Shown here one piece after another: positions 15,176 through 23,858 of a stretch of DNA of 64,000 bases. The notes beneath the pieces are model-generated. The model saw only the letters and a program-made list of their open reading frames with translations, ran no database searches and was not told where the DNA came from. A program made the translations under genes and the position numbers. Source of the DNA: Streptomyces sp. CB01249 (GTDB taxonomy: Bacteria; Actinomycetota; Actinomycetes; Streptomycetales; Streptomycetaceae); the NCBI RefSeq assembly GCF_001905735.1, contig NZ_LISW01000001.1:241947-305946 (forward strand), in the 5' to 3' direction. Position 1 is the stretch's first letter; each line of letters begins with the position of its first letter.

Positions 15176-16816
15176 ATGTCCACCCACCTGTCCCGACGCG
15201 GTTTCATGGGCGCCGCGGGAATCGCCGGCCTCACCGTCGCCGGTCTGACGACCCTGAGCGCCTGCGGCAGCGGCGCCACGGTCAGCAAGGGCGGCGCCAA
15301 GGCGTCGGCCAAGCTCAAGCTTCCGACGTACGTGGCGGCCCAGACCGCCCCCGCCGACCTGGCGGGGAACGCGGCGGGCCTCGACGCGACCTACCTGCGC
15401 TACCCCAAGAAGCTCACGAAGTCCGTCGCGAAGACCCCTGGTGACGGCAGCCGCATCACCGCCCTCACCGAGACGTTCACCACCCCCGCCCCGCCGCAGG
15501 CCAAGAACGGCTACTGGCAGGAGCTGAACAAGCGGCTCGGCGCGCAGTTCGACATGACGATCGTCGTGGACCAGGGCGTGGACGCGTACCTCACCAAGTT
15601 CAACGCGATGATGGCCGGCGGCGACATACCCGACCTGGTCTGGTTCCCGCCGAACCAGGGCATCCAGCGCGTGCCCGAGCTCCTGGACGCCAAGTTCCAC
15701 GACCTCACCCCCTATCTGTCGGGCGACGCGGTCAAGGCGTACCCGAACCTCGCGAACCTGCCGACCACCGCCTGGAAGACCGCCGTCGTCAACGGCAAGA
15801 TCCGCGGCGTCACCGTCGCGTACGGCTCCATGGGCCAGGTCTACGTCGTCAACCAGGACTTCTGGAAGCCGGTCGGCGGCGCCGAGTTCAGCAGCGCCGA
15901 GGACTTCCTCGCCAAGGGCAAGGAACTGCTGGACGTCAAGCGCAACAAGTACGTCCTGGAACCGGCGTACGTGAACCACATCGCCCAGTTCGCCCAGTGG
16001 TTCGGCGCCCCCAGCGCCTGGCGCCTCGAAGGCGGCAAGCTGACGCACCAGTACGAGACGGAGGAGTACCAGGAGGCCCTGGCCTTCGCCGTGAAGTGCG
16101 CCCGGGCCAAGCTCTTCTGGCCGGACCCCAACCTCAGCACCACCATGGAGAAGATGGCCCAGGGCTCCCTCGGCGCCTACGTGCAGTCCTTCCCCAGCTT
16201 CCTGGTCGACGCCAAGACGTACGACTTCCCGTTCGGCGTCATCGTGCCGTTCGCCGCCAAGGAAGGCGCCACGCCGCACTACAACATGGGCTACGGCTCC
16301 GTCGGCTATACGGCCATCAACAAGAAGGCCGACGACAAGCGCGTCAAGATGCTGCTGCGCGTTCTGGACTACCTGGCCGCCCCCTTCGGTACGGAGGAGC
16401 GCCTCTTCCTCGACAACGGCATCGAGGGCAAGCACTGGAACCGCACCTCCGACGGGGACGTGAAGCTCACCCCCAAGGGCAACTCCGAGGCCGTCACCAC
16501 CGCGATGCCGCTGGCCTTCCTCGCCGCCGGGCCCGAGTACATCTACCTGCCGGGCCGGGGCGACCTGGCCGGAAAGATCCACGGCTGGCAGCAGGACCTC
16601 CTCAAGATCGCCCAGACCAACCCGACGAGCGGCCACTTCTCGGACACGTCCACCAGCAAGAGCCCGTCGCTCACCACCGCCATGAGCGATGTCCAGCTGG
16701 ACATCGTCGCCGGCCGCAAGCCGATCTCCGCCTTCAAGGACGAGCTGCGCAAGTGGCGCTCCGGCGGCGGCGACAAGATGCGCGCCGAGTTCGAGGCGTC
16801 GCTCGCCGGCAAGTAA
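15176..16816 (+). CDS. sugar-binding lipoprotein of the ABC transporter (Tat signal)
   Basis: A 546-residue extracellular solute-binding lipoprotein, of the large LplA/AlgQ type expected with these permeases. The N-terminus SRRGFMGAAG is a twin-arginine motif, followed by a hydrophobic stretch and the lipobox LSAC (Cys at about 30), so it is folded before export and anchored by lipid. Binding-fold landmarks include the FDMTIVVDQG, MMAGGDIPDLVWFP and YGSMGQVYVVNQDFW regions. AAGGAGCCCC precedes the ATG. It lies 52 bp after the permeases and 39 bp before the dehydrogenase. Confidence 0.93.
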   Translation: MSTHLSRRGFMGAAGIAGLTVAGLTTLSACGSGATVSKGGAKASAKLKLPTYVAAQTAPADLAGNAAGLDATYLRYPKKLTKSVAKTPGDGSRITALTETFTTPAPPQAKNGYWQELNKRLGAQFDMTIVVDQGVDAYLTKFNAMMAGGDIPDLVWFPPNQGIQRVPELLDAKFHDLTPYLSGDAVKAYPNLANLPTTAWKTAVVNGKIRGVTVAYGSMGQVYVVNQDFWKPVGGAEFSSAEDFLAKGKELLDVKRNKYVLEPAYVNHIAQFAQWFGAPSAWRLEGGKLTHQYETEEYQEALAFAVKCARAKLFWPDPNLSTTMEKMAQGSLGAYVQSFPSFLVDAKTYDFPFGVIVPFAAKEGATPHYNMGYGSVGYTAINKKADDKRVKMLLRVLDYLAAPFGTEERLFLDNGIEGKHWNRTSDGDVKLTPKGNSEAVTTAMPLAFLAAGPEYIYLPGRGDLAGKIHGWQQDLLKIAQTNPTSGHFSDTSTSKSPSLTTAMSDVQLDIVAGRKPISAFKDELRKWRSGGGDKMRAEFEASLAGK

Positions 16817-16855
16817 CGTCCGCCCGCACGACCCGCACCAACTGAAGGGACTCCC

Positions 16856-18031
16856 GTGTCAGACCTGCGAATCGGCGTCATCGGGCTCGGCCTGCGCCGG
16901 TCCATCGCGACGTCGGCCCACCACCCCGGCAAGGGGTCGGCGATCACCGCCGTCTGCGACCTCGACCCGGAGGTGCGCAGCCGGGAGGCCGAGCGCTTCG
17001 GCGCCGAGATCGCGGTCGAGGACTACAAACTGCTCCTCGGCCGGGACGACCTGGACGCGATCATCGTCGCGACCCCGGACGACACCCACGAGGTCATCGC
17101 CATCGACGCCCTGAGGGCCGGCAAGGCGGTCTTCGTGGAGAAGCCGCTCGGCATCTCCGTCGAGAGCTGCGACAACATCCTGCGCGCCGCGTACGAGACC
17201 GGCACCCGGCTCTACGTCGGCCACAACATGCGCCACATGGGCGTCGTCCGGCTGATGCGCGACATCATCGCGCGCGGCGACATCGGCGAGCCCAAGGCCG
17301 TCTGGGTACGCCACTTCGTGGGCTACGGCGGCGACTACTACTTCAAGGACTGGCACGCCGACCGCACCCGCACCACCGGCCTGCTCCTCCAGAAGGCCGC
17401 CCACGACATCGACGTGCTGCACTGGCTGGCCGGCGGCTACACGCAGCGCGTCAACGCCCTCGGCGACCTGCTCGTCTACGGCAACCTGCCGCGCCGCGAG
17501 CCGGACACCCCGCGCCCCGACAACTGGCTGCGCGAGTTCGACTGGCCGCCGACGGCCCGCAAGGACCTGCACCACATCGTGGACGTCGAGGACGTCTCGG
17601 TGATGAACATGCAGCTGGACAACGGGGTCGTGGCCGCTTACCAGCAGTGCCACTTCACCCCCGACTACTGGCGCAACTACACGGTCATCGGCACCGAGGG
17701 CCGGCTGGAGAACTTCGGCGACGGCCCCGGCGACGAGGTCAAGGTCTGGAACACCGGCCCCAGCGGCTACCGCGCCGACGCCGACATCACCTACCGGGTG
17801 CCCGAGGCCAAGGGCTCCCACGGCGGCGGCGACAGCCGGATCATGCAGGAGTTCGTCCGCTTCGCCCGCGAAGGGGGACTCACCGACACTTCCCCGGTCG
17901 CCGCCCGGATGAGCGTCGCCGCCGGTGTCCTCGCGACCCGCTCCCTGCGCGAGGGCGGTGCGCCCTTCGAGGTGCCGCCGCTCGACCCGGAGCTGATCGC
18001 GTACTTCGAAGGCGGTCAGGTCCGTTCCTGA
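16856..18031 (+). CDS. Gfo/Idh/MocA-family sugar dehydrogenase
   Basis: A 391-residue NAD(P)-dependent oxidoreductase. The Rossmann strand LRIGVIGLGLRRS (residues 4-16) has GLGLRR where GxGxxG is usual, so cofactor contact may differ. The EKPLG motif near residue 100 supplies the family's catalytic Lys region, and KAAHDIDVLHWL near residue 185 carries the conserved D-x3-H-type active site. It starts with GTG. As last gene of the transporter operon it probably oxidises the imported sugar or a derivative. A hairpin follows. The family call is firm and the substrate unknown. Confidence 0.9.
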   Translation: MSDLRIGVIGLGLRRSIATSAHHPGKGSAITAVCDLDPEVRSREAERFGAEIAVEDYKLLLGRDDLDAIIVATPDDTHEVIAIDALRAGKAVFVEKPLGISVESCDNILRAAYETGTRLYVGHNMRHMGVVRLMRDIIARGDIGEPKAVWVRHFVGYGGDYYFKDWHADRTRTTGLLLQKAAHDIDVLHWLAGGYTQRVNALGDLLVYGNLPRREPDTPRPDNWLREFDWPPTARKDLHHIVDVEDVSVMNMQLDNGVVAAYQQCHFTPDYWRNYTVIGTEGRLENFGDGPGDEVKVWNTGPSGYRADADITYRVPEAKGSHGGGDSRIMQEFVRFAREGGLTDTSPVAARMSVAAGVLATRSLREGGAPFEVPPLDPELIAYFEGGQVRS

Positions 18032-18302
18032 CGGCTGACCCCACGGGCCCCCGGCGCACCGCTCACGCGGTCGCGACGGGGGCCTTTCGGCGTCTCTTTT
18101 CAGCCATGCTCAATGGGTAATCGGCCCCTTCCGGTTTGACGGTGCCGTCTCCCGTAATGGTGACGAAGGCGGTCCGAAGTGGTGTCGTACGGTCACCGCC
18201 CGGCCGTCCGTACGGCGGGTCAAGGTCTGTTTCCAGCCAATCACGTGCCCATCTGGCCGGGTTCGAACGCGCGACCGGAAACCGGTCGGCATAATCGCGT
18301 CC
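18032..18302. other. intergenic region between the sugar locus and the MBL gene
   Basis: A terminator-like hairpin (GGCCCCC 18046-18052 with GGGGGCC 18078-18084, enclosing a smaller ACCGC/GCGGT stem, followed by TTT) ends the dehydrogenase unit. Local base composition is lower in GC than in the genes. CATAAT at about 18289-18294 is a possible -10 for the MBL gene. Two small minus-strand open frames here lack coding bias. Confidence 0.5.
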
Positions 18303-19301
18303 ATGTCGATCACGGGTGGGGATGTCGTTGACCTTGGCAGGGGCCTGTACGCCTGGCTCCCGCCGAAGCGTGGCTGGGGGCTGGCCAACTGCGGCCTGCT
18401 CGTCTCGCCCCGCGGCGCACTGTGGATCGACACCCCGTACGACCCGGTGCTCGCCGGTCAGTTCCTCGCCGAGTCCACCAAGCGGCTGCCCGACGGCGTG
18501 ACCATCGACCGGGTGGTCGTCACGCACGCCAACGGCGACCACTTCTGGGGCGCGGGCGTGCTCCCGGACGCCGAGATCATCGTGACCCGCGAGGCCCGGG
18601 AGCACATCCACTACGAGCCCTCGCCGCAGCAGCAGCACGCGCTCGTCACCGGCGGCGACCCGGCCACCCCGCTCGGGGCCTACCTCGCCCGCCACTTCGG
18701 CCCGTTCGACTGGTCGCGGACCGAGCCCGTCCGGCCGACCACCTACTTCACGGGCGAGCTCGAACTGAGCCTCGGCGACTACCCGGTGCAGATCACCTCG
18801 CTCGCCCCCGCGCACACCACCGGCGACCTGATGGTCCACCTGCCCGCCCAGTCCACCGTGTTCAGCGGCGACATCATCTTCTCGTCGTCCGACGAGCAGC
18901 CCGGCGACCACCCGATCCACTGGGAAGGCCCGCTGAGCAACATCATCGCGGCCTGCGAGCAGGTGCTGGCCACCGGTGCCGAAACGATCGTCCCCGGCCA
19001 CGGACCCGTCCTCGACCGGAACGGCGTCCGCGAGCACATCGCGTACCTCGCGTACATCCAGGAGCGCGCCCACGCCCTGCACGCCGCGGGCGTCCCCGCC
19101 ATCGACGCGGCCCGCCAGGTCATCGCCGAGGGCCGCTACCCCGGACTCGGCCTGCCCGAGCGCCTGGTGGTCACCATCGGCAGCGAATACCGGCAGCTCG
19201 ACGGCTCGGAACGGCGCAGCGTCGTCCAGGTCATGACCGATGTCGCCACGGTCGCCCACGAAGTGGAGCAGGTCAGTGAGCCGGCAGGCAGCGCGGGCTG
19301 A
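18303..19301 (+). CDS. metallo-beta-lactamase-fold hydrolase upstream of conservon 1
   Basis: A 332-residue MBL-fold protein. The metal motif is H75-A-N-G-D79-H80: the second His of HxHxDH is replaced by Asn, as in the HxxGDH subgroup. Further ligands are His in LAPAHTTGD, Asp in TVFSGDIIF and His in VPGHGPV. It lacks a signal peptide. Such proteins hydrolyse esters, lactones or thioesters, or act on redox substrates; none can be chosen here. It lies 62 bp upstream of cvnA on the same strand and may be co-transcribed with the conservon. Confidence 0.82.
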   Translation: MSITGGDVVDLGRGLYAWLPPKRGWGLANCGLLVSPRGALWIDTPYDPVLAGQFLAESTKRLPDGVTIDRVVVTHANGDHFWGAGVLPDAEIIVTREAREHIHYEPSPQQQHALVTGGDPATPLGAYLARHFGPFDWSRTEPVRPTTYFTGELELSLGDYPVQITSLAPAHTTGDLMVHLPAQSTVFSGDIIFSSSDEQPGDHPIHWEGPLSNIIAACEQVLATGAETIVPGHGPVLDRNGVREHIAYLAYIQERAHALHAAGVPAIDAARQVIAEGRYPGLGLPERLVVTIGSEYRQLDGSERRSVVQVMTDVATVAHEVEQVSEPAGSAG

Positions 19302-19363
19302 CCGCGCGGTCCCGCCCCGCGCGCACCGGCGGACCGACCCGACGAGAGAAACGCGGTAACGGC

Positions 19364-20713
19364 ATGGCATGGATCATCGCACTGCTCGCCGTCGTCGCCG
19401 CGGTGGCGGGCTTCACCCGCGCCTACCGGACCGGCCTCCTGGAACAGCAGGCCGTCACCCGCGCCGAACTCGCCGAACGCCAGGCCAAGGCCGCCGAGGC
19501 CCGCACCGCCGCCCTCCTGGACGAGATCCGGCAGCTCGCGCGCAGGCGGATACCCGCCGCCGCCCTCGCCCTCTCCCACCCCAGCGCCACCGTCCCCGGA
19601 CTGCGCGAGGCGGCCGAGGTCGACGGCGGCGCCGCCCTCCTGCTCACCGAGGCCGTCCAGGCCGCGCGGACCGCCGTCCTCGAAGAGCGCGGACGCGTCG
19701 ACGCGGCGGCCCGCGCCGCGATGCGCGGCACCGCCGCCAAGATCCAGTCGCTCCTGAACCAGTCCCAGCAGCTGCTGCACGAGCTCCAGCACGAGTACGA
19801 CGACCCGCGCATCCTCCAGCTCGACTTCCGCAACGAACTCGCGCTGCGCCGCACCCAGTCCACCGCCGTCCTCTGCGACGCCTGGCCCGGACTCGCCCGG
19901 CAGAACTCCCCGCTGGTCGAGATCGTCCTCGGCGCCCAGTCCCGCGTCGCCGGCTACGAGCGGATCAAGGTCTCCAACCACCTGCGCGACGAACGCCTCG
20001 CGCTCGCCGCCCGCGCCGCCGAACCCCTCGCCATCGCCCTGGCCGAACTCCTCGCCAACGCCACCGCGTACTCCCACCCCGACACCGACGTCCAGGTCAC
20101 CGTCCAGCAGAGCGGCGGCCGAGGCGCCTTCCTCGTCGTGGACGACGCGGGCATCGGCATGGACGAGGACGCCCTCGAACGGGCCCGCGCCCTGCTCGCC
20201 GGACCCGCAGAGGTCCTGCTCACCGAGCTCGGCGACCCGCCGCAGACCGGCTTCGCGGTCGTCGGCCGGCTCGTCGTGCAGTACGGCTTCGAGTGCCACA
20301 TCGAGGCGTCCCCGTTCGGCGGCATGCGGACGATCCTGCGCGTCCCGGCCCACCTGCTCACCGTGCTGGACGAGGACCGGAACCTCTCCGCCCTCGCCCC
20401 CGCACCCGTGACCGCCGCCGCGGCCCAGCCCGCGCAGACCACCACGGACACCCCCGCGCCGGACGCCGCCGGGCCCGGCGGACTGCCCAGCCGGCGCCGT
20501 CGGGCGCCGCGCCGCACCCCCGCCGCGGCCACCGCCGCCCGGGCCGCCGAGCCGGACGCCGCCCAGCCGGCCCGTACTCCGGAGGCGGCAGGGGCTTCCT
20601 GGGCGGCCCTCCAGCAGGGCACCCTCAACGGCAGGAGCGTCACCGGGCGGCCCGCCGCACCGGACACCGGCGCCCCCGACCACCAGGACGACCAAGGAGA
20701 CGACGAGAAGTGA
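19364..20713 (+). CDS. cvnA: conservon 1 sensor-like histidine kinase CvnA (short form)
   Basis: A 449-residue CvnA-type protein with a single N-terminal membrane helix (AWIIALLAVVAAVAGF), a coiled-coil linker (ELAERQAKAAEARTAALLDEIRQL) and an HATPase domain (ALAELLANATAYSHPDT as N box, VVDDAGIGMDEDAL, TGFAVVGRLVVQYGF). A proline/alanine-rich tail of about 100 residues follows. It has no extracellular sensor domain. In conservons CvnA works with CvnB, C and D in a membrane complex likened to a G-protein-coupled system. It is translationally coupled to cvnB by a GTGA overlap. Confidence 0.93.
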   Translation: MAWIIALLAVVAAVAGFTRAYRTGLLEQQAVTRAELAERQAKAAEARTAALLDEIRQLARRRIPAAALALSHPSATVPGLREAAEVDGGAALLLTEAVQAARTAVLEERGRVDAAARAAMRGTAAKIQSLLNQSQQLLHELQHEYDDPRILQLDFRNELALRRTQSTAVLCDAWPGLARQNSPLVEIVLGAQSRVAGYERIKVSNHLRDERLALAARAAEPLAIALAELLANATAYSHPDTDVQVTVQQSGGRGAFLVVDDAGIGMDEDALERARALLAGPAEVLLTELGDPPQTGFAVVGRLVVQYGFECHIEASPFGGMRTILRVPAHLLTVLDEDRNLSALAPAPVTAAAAQPAQTTTDTPAPDAAGPGGLPSRRRRAPRRTPAAATAARAAEPDAAQPARTPEAAGASWAALQQGTLNGRSVTGRPAAPDTGAPDHQDDQGDDEK

Positions 20714-21135
20714 GCACCCCCAGTCCCCACTCAGGCGACCTCGCATGGGTGCTGACCCCGCTGCTTGAACTGCCCGGAGTCCAGCACGCCGTGGTCGCCA
20801 CCGGCGACGGCCTGGTCGAAGGCGCGTCCCCCGGCCTCGACCGCGCCTCCGGCGAACGGGTCGCCGCGATGACGGCCACCCTGCACGCCGCCGCCCGCGC
20901 CTTCACGACCGCCTTCACCGACGCCGAGGCCCCGCAACTGGCCCAGACCGTCGTGGAGTCGGACCTGGGCTTCGCCATCGTCGTCCCGGCCGGACGCAAC
21001 ACCACCCTCGCCCTGTTCGCCGAACCCGGTGCCAAACTCGGCGACATCGCCTACCAGATGCAGGTCCAGGTCACCGCGCTCACCCGGGCGATGCACGCAC
21101 CCGCCCGCCAATCGGACACCGCCGCCCGGCCATGA
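20710..21135 (+). CDS. cvnB: conservon 1 CvnB, roadblock/LC7 protein
   Basis: A 141-residue Roadblock/LC7-fold protein (LAWVLTPLLELPGVQHAVVATGDGLVEGAS start; FAIVVPAGRNTTLALFAEPGAKLGDIAYQM core). Roadblock proteins regulate small GTPases, and here the likely partner is CvnD. The GTG start overlaps the cvnA stop and its own stop overlaps cvnC, so the cassette is tightly coupled. Confidence 0.93.
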   Translation: MSTPSPHSGDLAWVLTPLLELPGVQHAVVATGDGLVEGASPGLDRASGERVAAMTATLHAAARAFTTAFTDAEAPQLAQTVVESDLGFAIVVPAGRNTTLALFAEPGAKLGDIAYQMQVQVTALTRAMHAPARQSDTAARP

Positions 21136-21485
21136 CCCCCGGCCCAGCACGCCGTCTGATCCCCGCCTATCTGGTCACCGGCGGCAGGTCCCGCCCCGCC
21201 GGCCCCGCGCTCGACCGGCTCGCCGTCCTCGTACGCACCGACGCGCCCGTGCCCGACGACGCCGGAACCCAGGCCCGCAGACTCTGCGACCTGCTGGAAC
21301 CGGGTGCCCTCACCGTCGTCGAGTGCGCGGCCCACCTGGACCTGCCGGTCAGCGCCACCGTCTTCCTGGCCACGGACCTCGCGGCCACCGGACTACTGCT
21401 CACCCGACCGCCGATACCCAGTGCCGGGCAGATCGACAGGTCGCTTGTCGAGAGGCTGCTCGATGGACTCCGCTCCCTCCCCTGA
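21132..21485 (+). CDS. cvnC: conservon 1 CvnC, DUF742 protein
   Basis: A 117-residue DUF742 protein, the third conservon component. The RRLIPAYLVTGGRSRPAG start and a winged-helix-like second half (LCDLLEPGALTVVECAAHLDLPVSATVFLATDLAATGLL) are diagnostic. It probably bridges CvnA/B and the GTPase. It overlaps cvnB by 4 nt and the start of cvnD by 23 nt. Confidence 0.92.
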   Translation: MTPGPARRLIPAYLVTGGRSRPAGPALDRLAVLVRTDAPVPDDAGTQARRLCDLLEPGALTVVECAAHLDLPVSATVFLATDLAATGLLLTRPPIPSAGQIDRSLVERLLDGLRSLP

Positions 21486-22077
21486 CCGGACCGGCGTCGG
21501 CTATCTGCCGGCCGCCGCCCGGACCCTGATGAAACTCGTCGTCACGGGTCCCTTCGGCGTGGGCAAGACCACCCTGATCCGCACCCTCTCGGAGATCGCC
21601 ACGCTCCACACCGAGGAGGCGATGACCCAGTCCAGCACCCGCGTCGACTCCACCGCCGGACTCCCCGACAAGACCACCACCACGGTCGCCATCGACTTCG
21701 GCCGCCTGACCGTCCCGGACGACCTGGTGCTCTACATGTTCGGCACACCCGGCCAGGAACGGTTCCTGCCGCTGTGGGAGGACATCGCGCGCGGCGCCCT
21801 CGGCGCGCTCGTCCTCGTGGACACCCGACGGCTCGCCGACTCCTTCGCCGTGATGGACATGGTCGAGGAGCAGGGGCTGCCGTACGCCGTCGCGGTGAAC
21901 CGTTTCCCCGACGCCCCCGCACACAGCGACGAGGTCCTGCGCAAGCACCTCGACCTGGACGACACCACCCCGCTCGTCCAGTGCGACGCGAGGGAGCGGC
22001 GCGGCAGCATCGACGCCCTGATCGCACTCGCCGAACACGTGCTGACCCGCATGCCGCAGCCCGAGGACGCCTCATGA
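21463..22077 (+). CDS. cvnD: conservon 1 CvnD, small GTPase
   Basis: A 204-residue Ras-like GTPase. Visible boxes are the P-loop GPFGVGKTT (G1, near residue 27) and FGTPGQERF (G3). The G4 box is non-canonical (VNRFPDA instead of NKxD), as is usual for CvnD proteins. It starts at the ATG at 21463, inside the end of cvnC, and overlaps the P450 gene by ATGA. It is the switch of the conservon. Confidence 0.93.
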   Translation: MDSAPSPDRTGVGYLPAAARTLMKLVVTGPFGVGKTTLIRTLSEIATLHTEEAMTQSSTRVDSTAGLPDKTTTTVAIDFGRLTVPDDLVLYMFGTPGQERFLPLWEDIARGALGALVLVDTRRLADSFAVMDMVEEQGLPYAVAVNRFPDAPAHSDEVLRKHLDLDDTTPLVQCDARERRGSIDALIALAEHVLTRMPQPEDAS

Positions 22078-23348
22078 CCACGTACGCACCGCCGCCGCAG
22101 CCCCTCGCGCTCTTCGGCCCGGCCTTCGCGGCCGACCCGCAGGGCCACTACCGCGCCCTGCGCGCGCACGGCCCGCTCGCACCGGTGCGGATCGCCCCCG
22201 ACGTCGAGGCCCTGCTCGTCACGGACTACCAGGCCGCCATCGACGTGCTCCGCGACACCCACACCTTCAGCAAGGACCCCCGCACCTGGCAGGCGACCAT
22301 TCCGCCGGACTCGCCGGTGCTGCCCGTGCTCGGCCACCGCCCCACCGCCCTGTTCAGCGACGGCGCGGTGCACGCCCGCTACCGCGAGGCCATCAACGAC
22401 AGCCTCGCGCTGATCGAACCGCACGTCCTGCGCGCCGAGGTCGCCCGCGTCGCCCGCCAGCTCATCGGCCGGTTCGCCGCCACCGGCAGCGGCGACCTCA
22501 TCGCCCAGTACGCCCGCCGCCTCCCCATGCACATCTTCGTCACCTGGTTCGGCGCCGACCCCAAGGACGGGGAACGCATCGTGGACGGGATCGCCGGGAT
22601 GATGAACTCGGCCGCCGACGCCGCCGCCGCGTACGCCGACCTGGTCGACGTCGTCACCCGCCTCGTCGCCGACCGGCGCGCCCGGCCGCGCCGCGACCTG
22701 ACCTCGTACTTCGTCGCCCATCCCGCCGGGCTCGACAACGACGAGACGGTGCGTCAGATCACCCTGGTGATGAGCGCGGGCAACGACCCGATGACCAACC
22801 TCATCGGCAACGCCACGCTCCACATGCTCACCGACGAGCGCTACGCGGGCTCGCTGCACGGCGGCGCGATGACCGCCCACGAGGCGATCAACGAGGTGCT
22901 GTGGCGCGATCCGCCGATCGCCAACCTGGCCGCCCACTACCCGCGCCACGACACCGAGTTCCACGGCGTCCGGCTGCGCGCCGGACAACTCCTCCTGGTT
23001 TCCTACGCCGCTGCCAACTCCCAGTCCCCGCCGCCCGCGTCCGACGACGGGCTCCGGTCCGGGGCCAGCGCCCATCTCGCCTGGTCGGCCGGGCCCCACC
23101 GCTGCCCCGCCAAGCAGCCGGCCCTGCTCATCGCGATGACCGCCATCGAACAGCTCACCAGTCTCCTGTGCGACGCGCGGCTCGCCGTGGCGCCGGAGGA
23201 ACTGCTGTGGCGCCCCGGCCCGTTCCACCGCGCGCTGGCCCACCTCCCGATCCGCTTCACCCCACTGGACACCACCGCCGCGCCGACCGGCGCCATCACG
23301 GTCGCGGAGCCCGCGGACGTGATTCCGGCGGCGGCAATCACCATCTGA
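22074..23348 (+). CDS. cvnE: conservon 1 cytochrome P450 without an EXXR motif (CYP157-like)
   Basis: A 424-residue cytochrome P450 that completes a rarABCDE-like conservon. The heme segment is HLAWSAGPHRCPA with ligand Cys344; the usual Phe of FxxG is Trp and the Gly two after Cys is Ala. The I-helix segment is MSAGNDPMTN. The K-helix reads E274-V-L-W277-R, so the otherwise universal EXXR Arg is Trp. CYP157 enzymes of Streptomyces conservons are known to lack EXXR, so this looks like a family trait and not decay. No ferredoxin gene is adjacent. The substrate is unknown. Confidence 0.9.
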   Translation: MTTYAPPPQPLALFGPAFAADPQGHYRALRAHGPLAPVRIAPDVEALLVTDYQAAIDVLRDTHTFSKDPRTWQATIPPDSPVLPVLGHRPTALFSDGAVHARYREAINDSLALIEPHVLRAEVARVARQLIGRFAATGSGDLIAQYARRLPMHIFVTWFGADPKDGERIVDGIAGMMNSAADAAAAYADLVDVVTRLVADRRARPRRDLTSYFVAHPAGLDNDETVRQITLVMSAGNDPMTNLIGNATLHMLTDERYAGSLHGGAMTAHEAINEVLWRDPPIANLAAHYPRHDTEFHGVRLRAGQLLLVSYAAANSQSPPPASDDGLRSGASAHLAWSAGPHRCPAKQPALLIAMTAIEQLTSLLCDARLAVAPEELLWRPGPFHRALAHLPIRFTPLDTTAAPTGAITVAEPADVIPAAAITI

Positions 23349-23396
23349 GCCGTGTCGCTCGTAGGCCGAACGGGTGAGGGAGGGGACAATCGCCCG

Positions 23397-23456
23397 ATGA
23401 ACAGTGAGCGTGACCGGCACAACGCCGACCGATGTGCCGACGGGGTGGTCCGGTGA
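23397..23456 (+). CDS. possible 19-residue upstream ORF coupled to the SepF-like gene
   Basis: An ATG at 23397 opens a 19-codon frame whose TGA overlaps the GTG of the next gene as GTGA. GGAGGGG lies 11 nt upstream. It may be a leader peptide for coupled translation. I see no homology, and it could be chance. Confidence 0.3.
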   Translation: MNSERDRHNADRCADGVVR

Positions 23457-23851
23457 GCAGGTACGACAGGTACGACGTCACGGACGAGCAGTGGGAAGGG
23501 CTGGCCCAGGTCGTACCGCTGCGCAGCCGCGACGAATGGCCCTCCCGGGTGGACCACCGCACCGTCCAGGACGATCCGGAGCCCGCCGAGCAGCGGCGCA
23601 TGGTCGTGCTGCGGGTCCAGGTGTTCGCCGACGCCCGCGAGGTCGCGGAGTACCTGGTCGCCCAGGTGCCGGTGCTGCTCGACCTGACCAGTGCGGAGGC
23701 CGATGTGGCCAAGCGCATCCTGGACTTCGCCAGCGGTGTCGTCTTCGGGCTCGGCAGCGGCATGCACCGGGTGGACCGCAACGTCTTCCTGCTGTCGCCC
23801 GCCGGCATGGAGGTCGAGGGCGTCACGGCGGCCGGGGTGCCGGGGGCGTAG
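23453..23851 (+). CDS. SepF-like protein (SflA/SflB type)
   Basis: A 132-residue protein with the SepF core: a strand-helix pattern VLRVQVFADAREVAEYLVAQVPVLLDLTSAEADVAKRILDFASGVVFGLGSGMHRVDRNVFLLSP. SepF anchors FtsZ to the membrane. Streptomyces has additional SepF-like paralogues, and this copy lacks the long N-terminal amphipathic helix and linker and lies outside the division cluster. It is therefore more likely a paralogue than the main SepF. The start is the GTG at 23453; its Shine-Dalgarno is weak, in line with coupling to the upstream mini-ORF. MazG-like follows after 7 nt. Confidence 0.8.
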   Translation: MSRYDRYDVTDEQWEGLAQVVPLRSRDEWPSRVDHRTVQDDPEPAEQRRMVVLRVQVFADAREVAEYLVAQVPVLLDLTSAEADVAKRILDFASGVVFGLGSGMHRVDRNVFLLSPAGMEVEGVTAAGVPGA

Positions 23852-23858
23852 GAAAGCG

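Noticed and set aside
18258..18282. GGGTTCGAAC resembling a tRNA T-loop
   Set aside because: No acceptor stem, anticodon arm or CCA-proximal pairing could be drawn on either strand.
18063..18433. Two small minus-strand frames between the dehydrogenase and MBL genes
   Set aside because: Codon use is not Streptomyces-like, there is no Shine-Dalgarno or homology, and one end overlaps a terminator hairpin.
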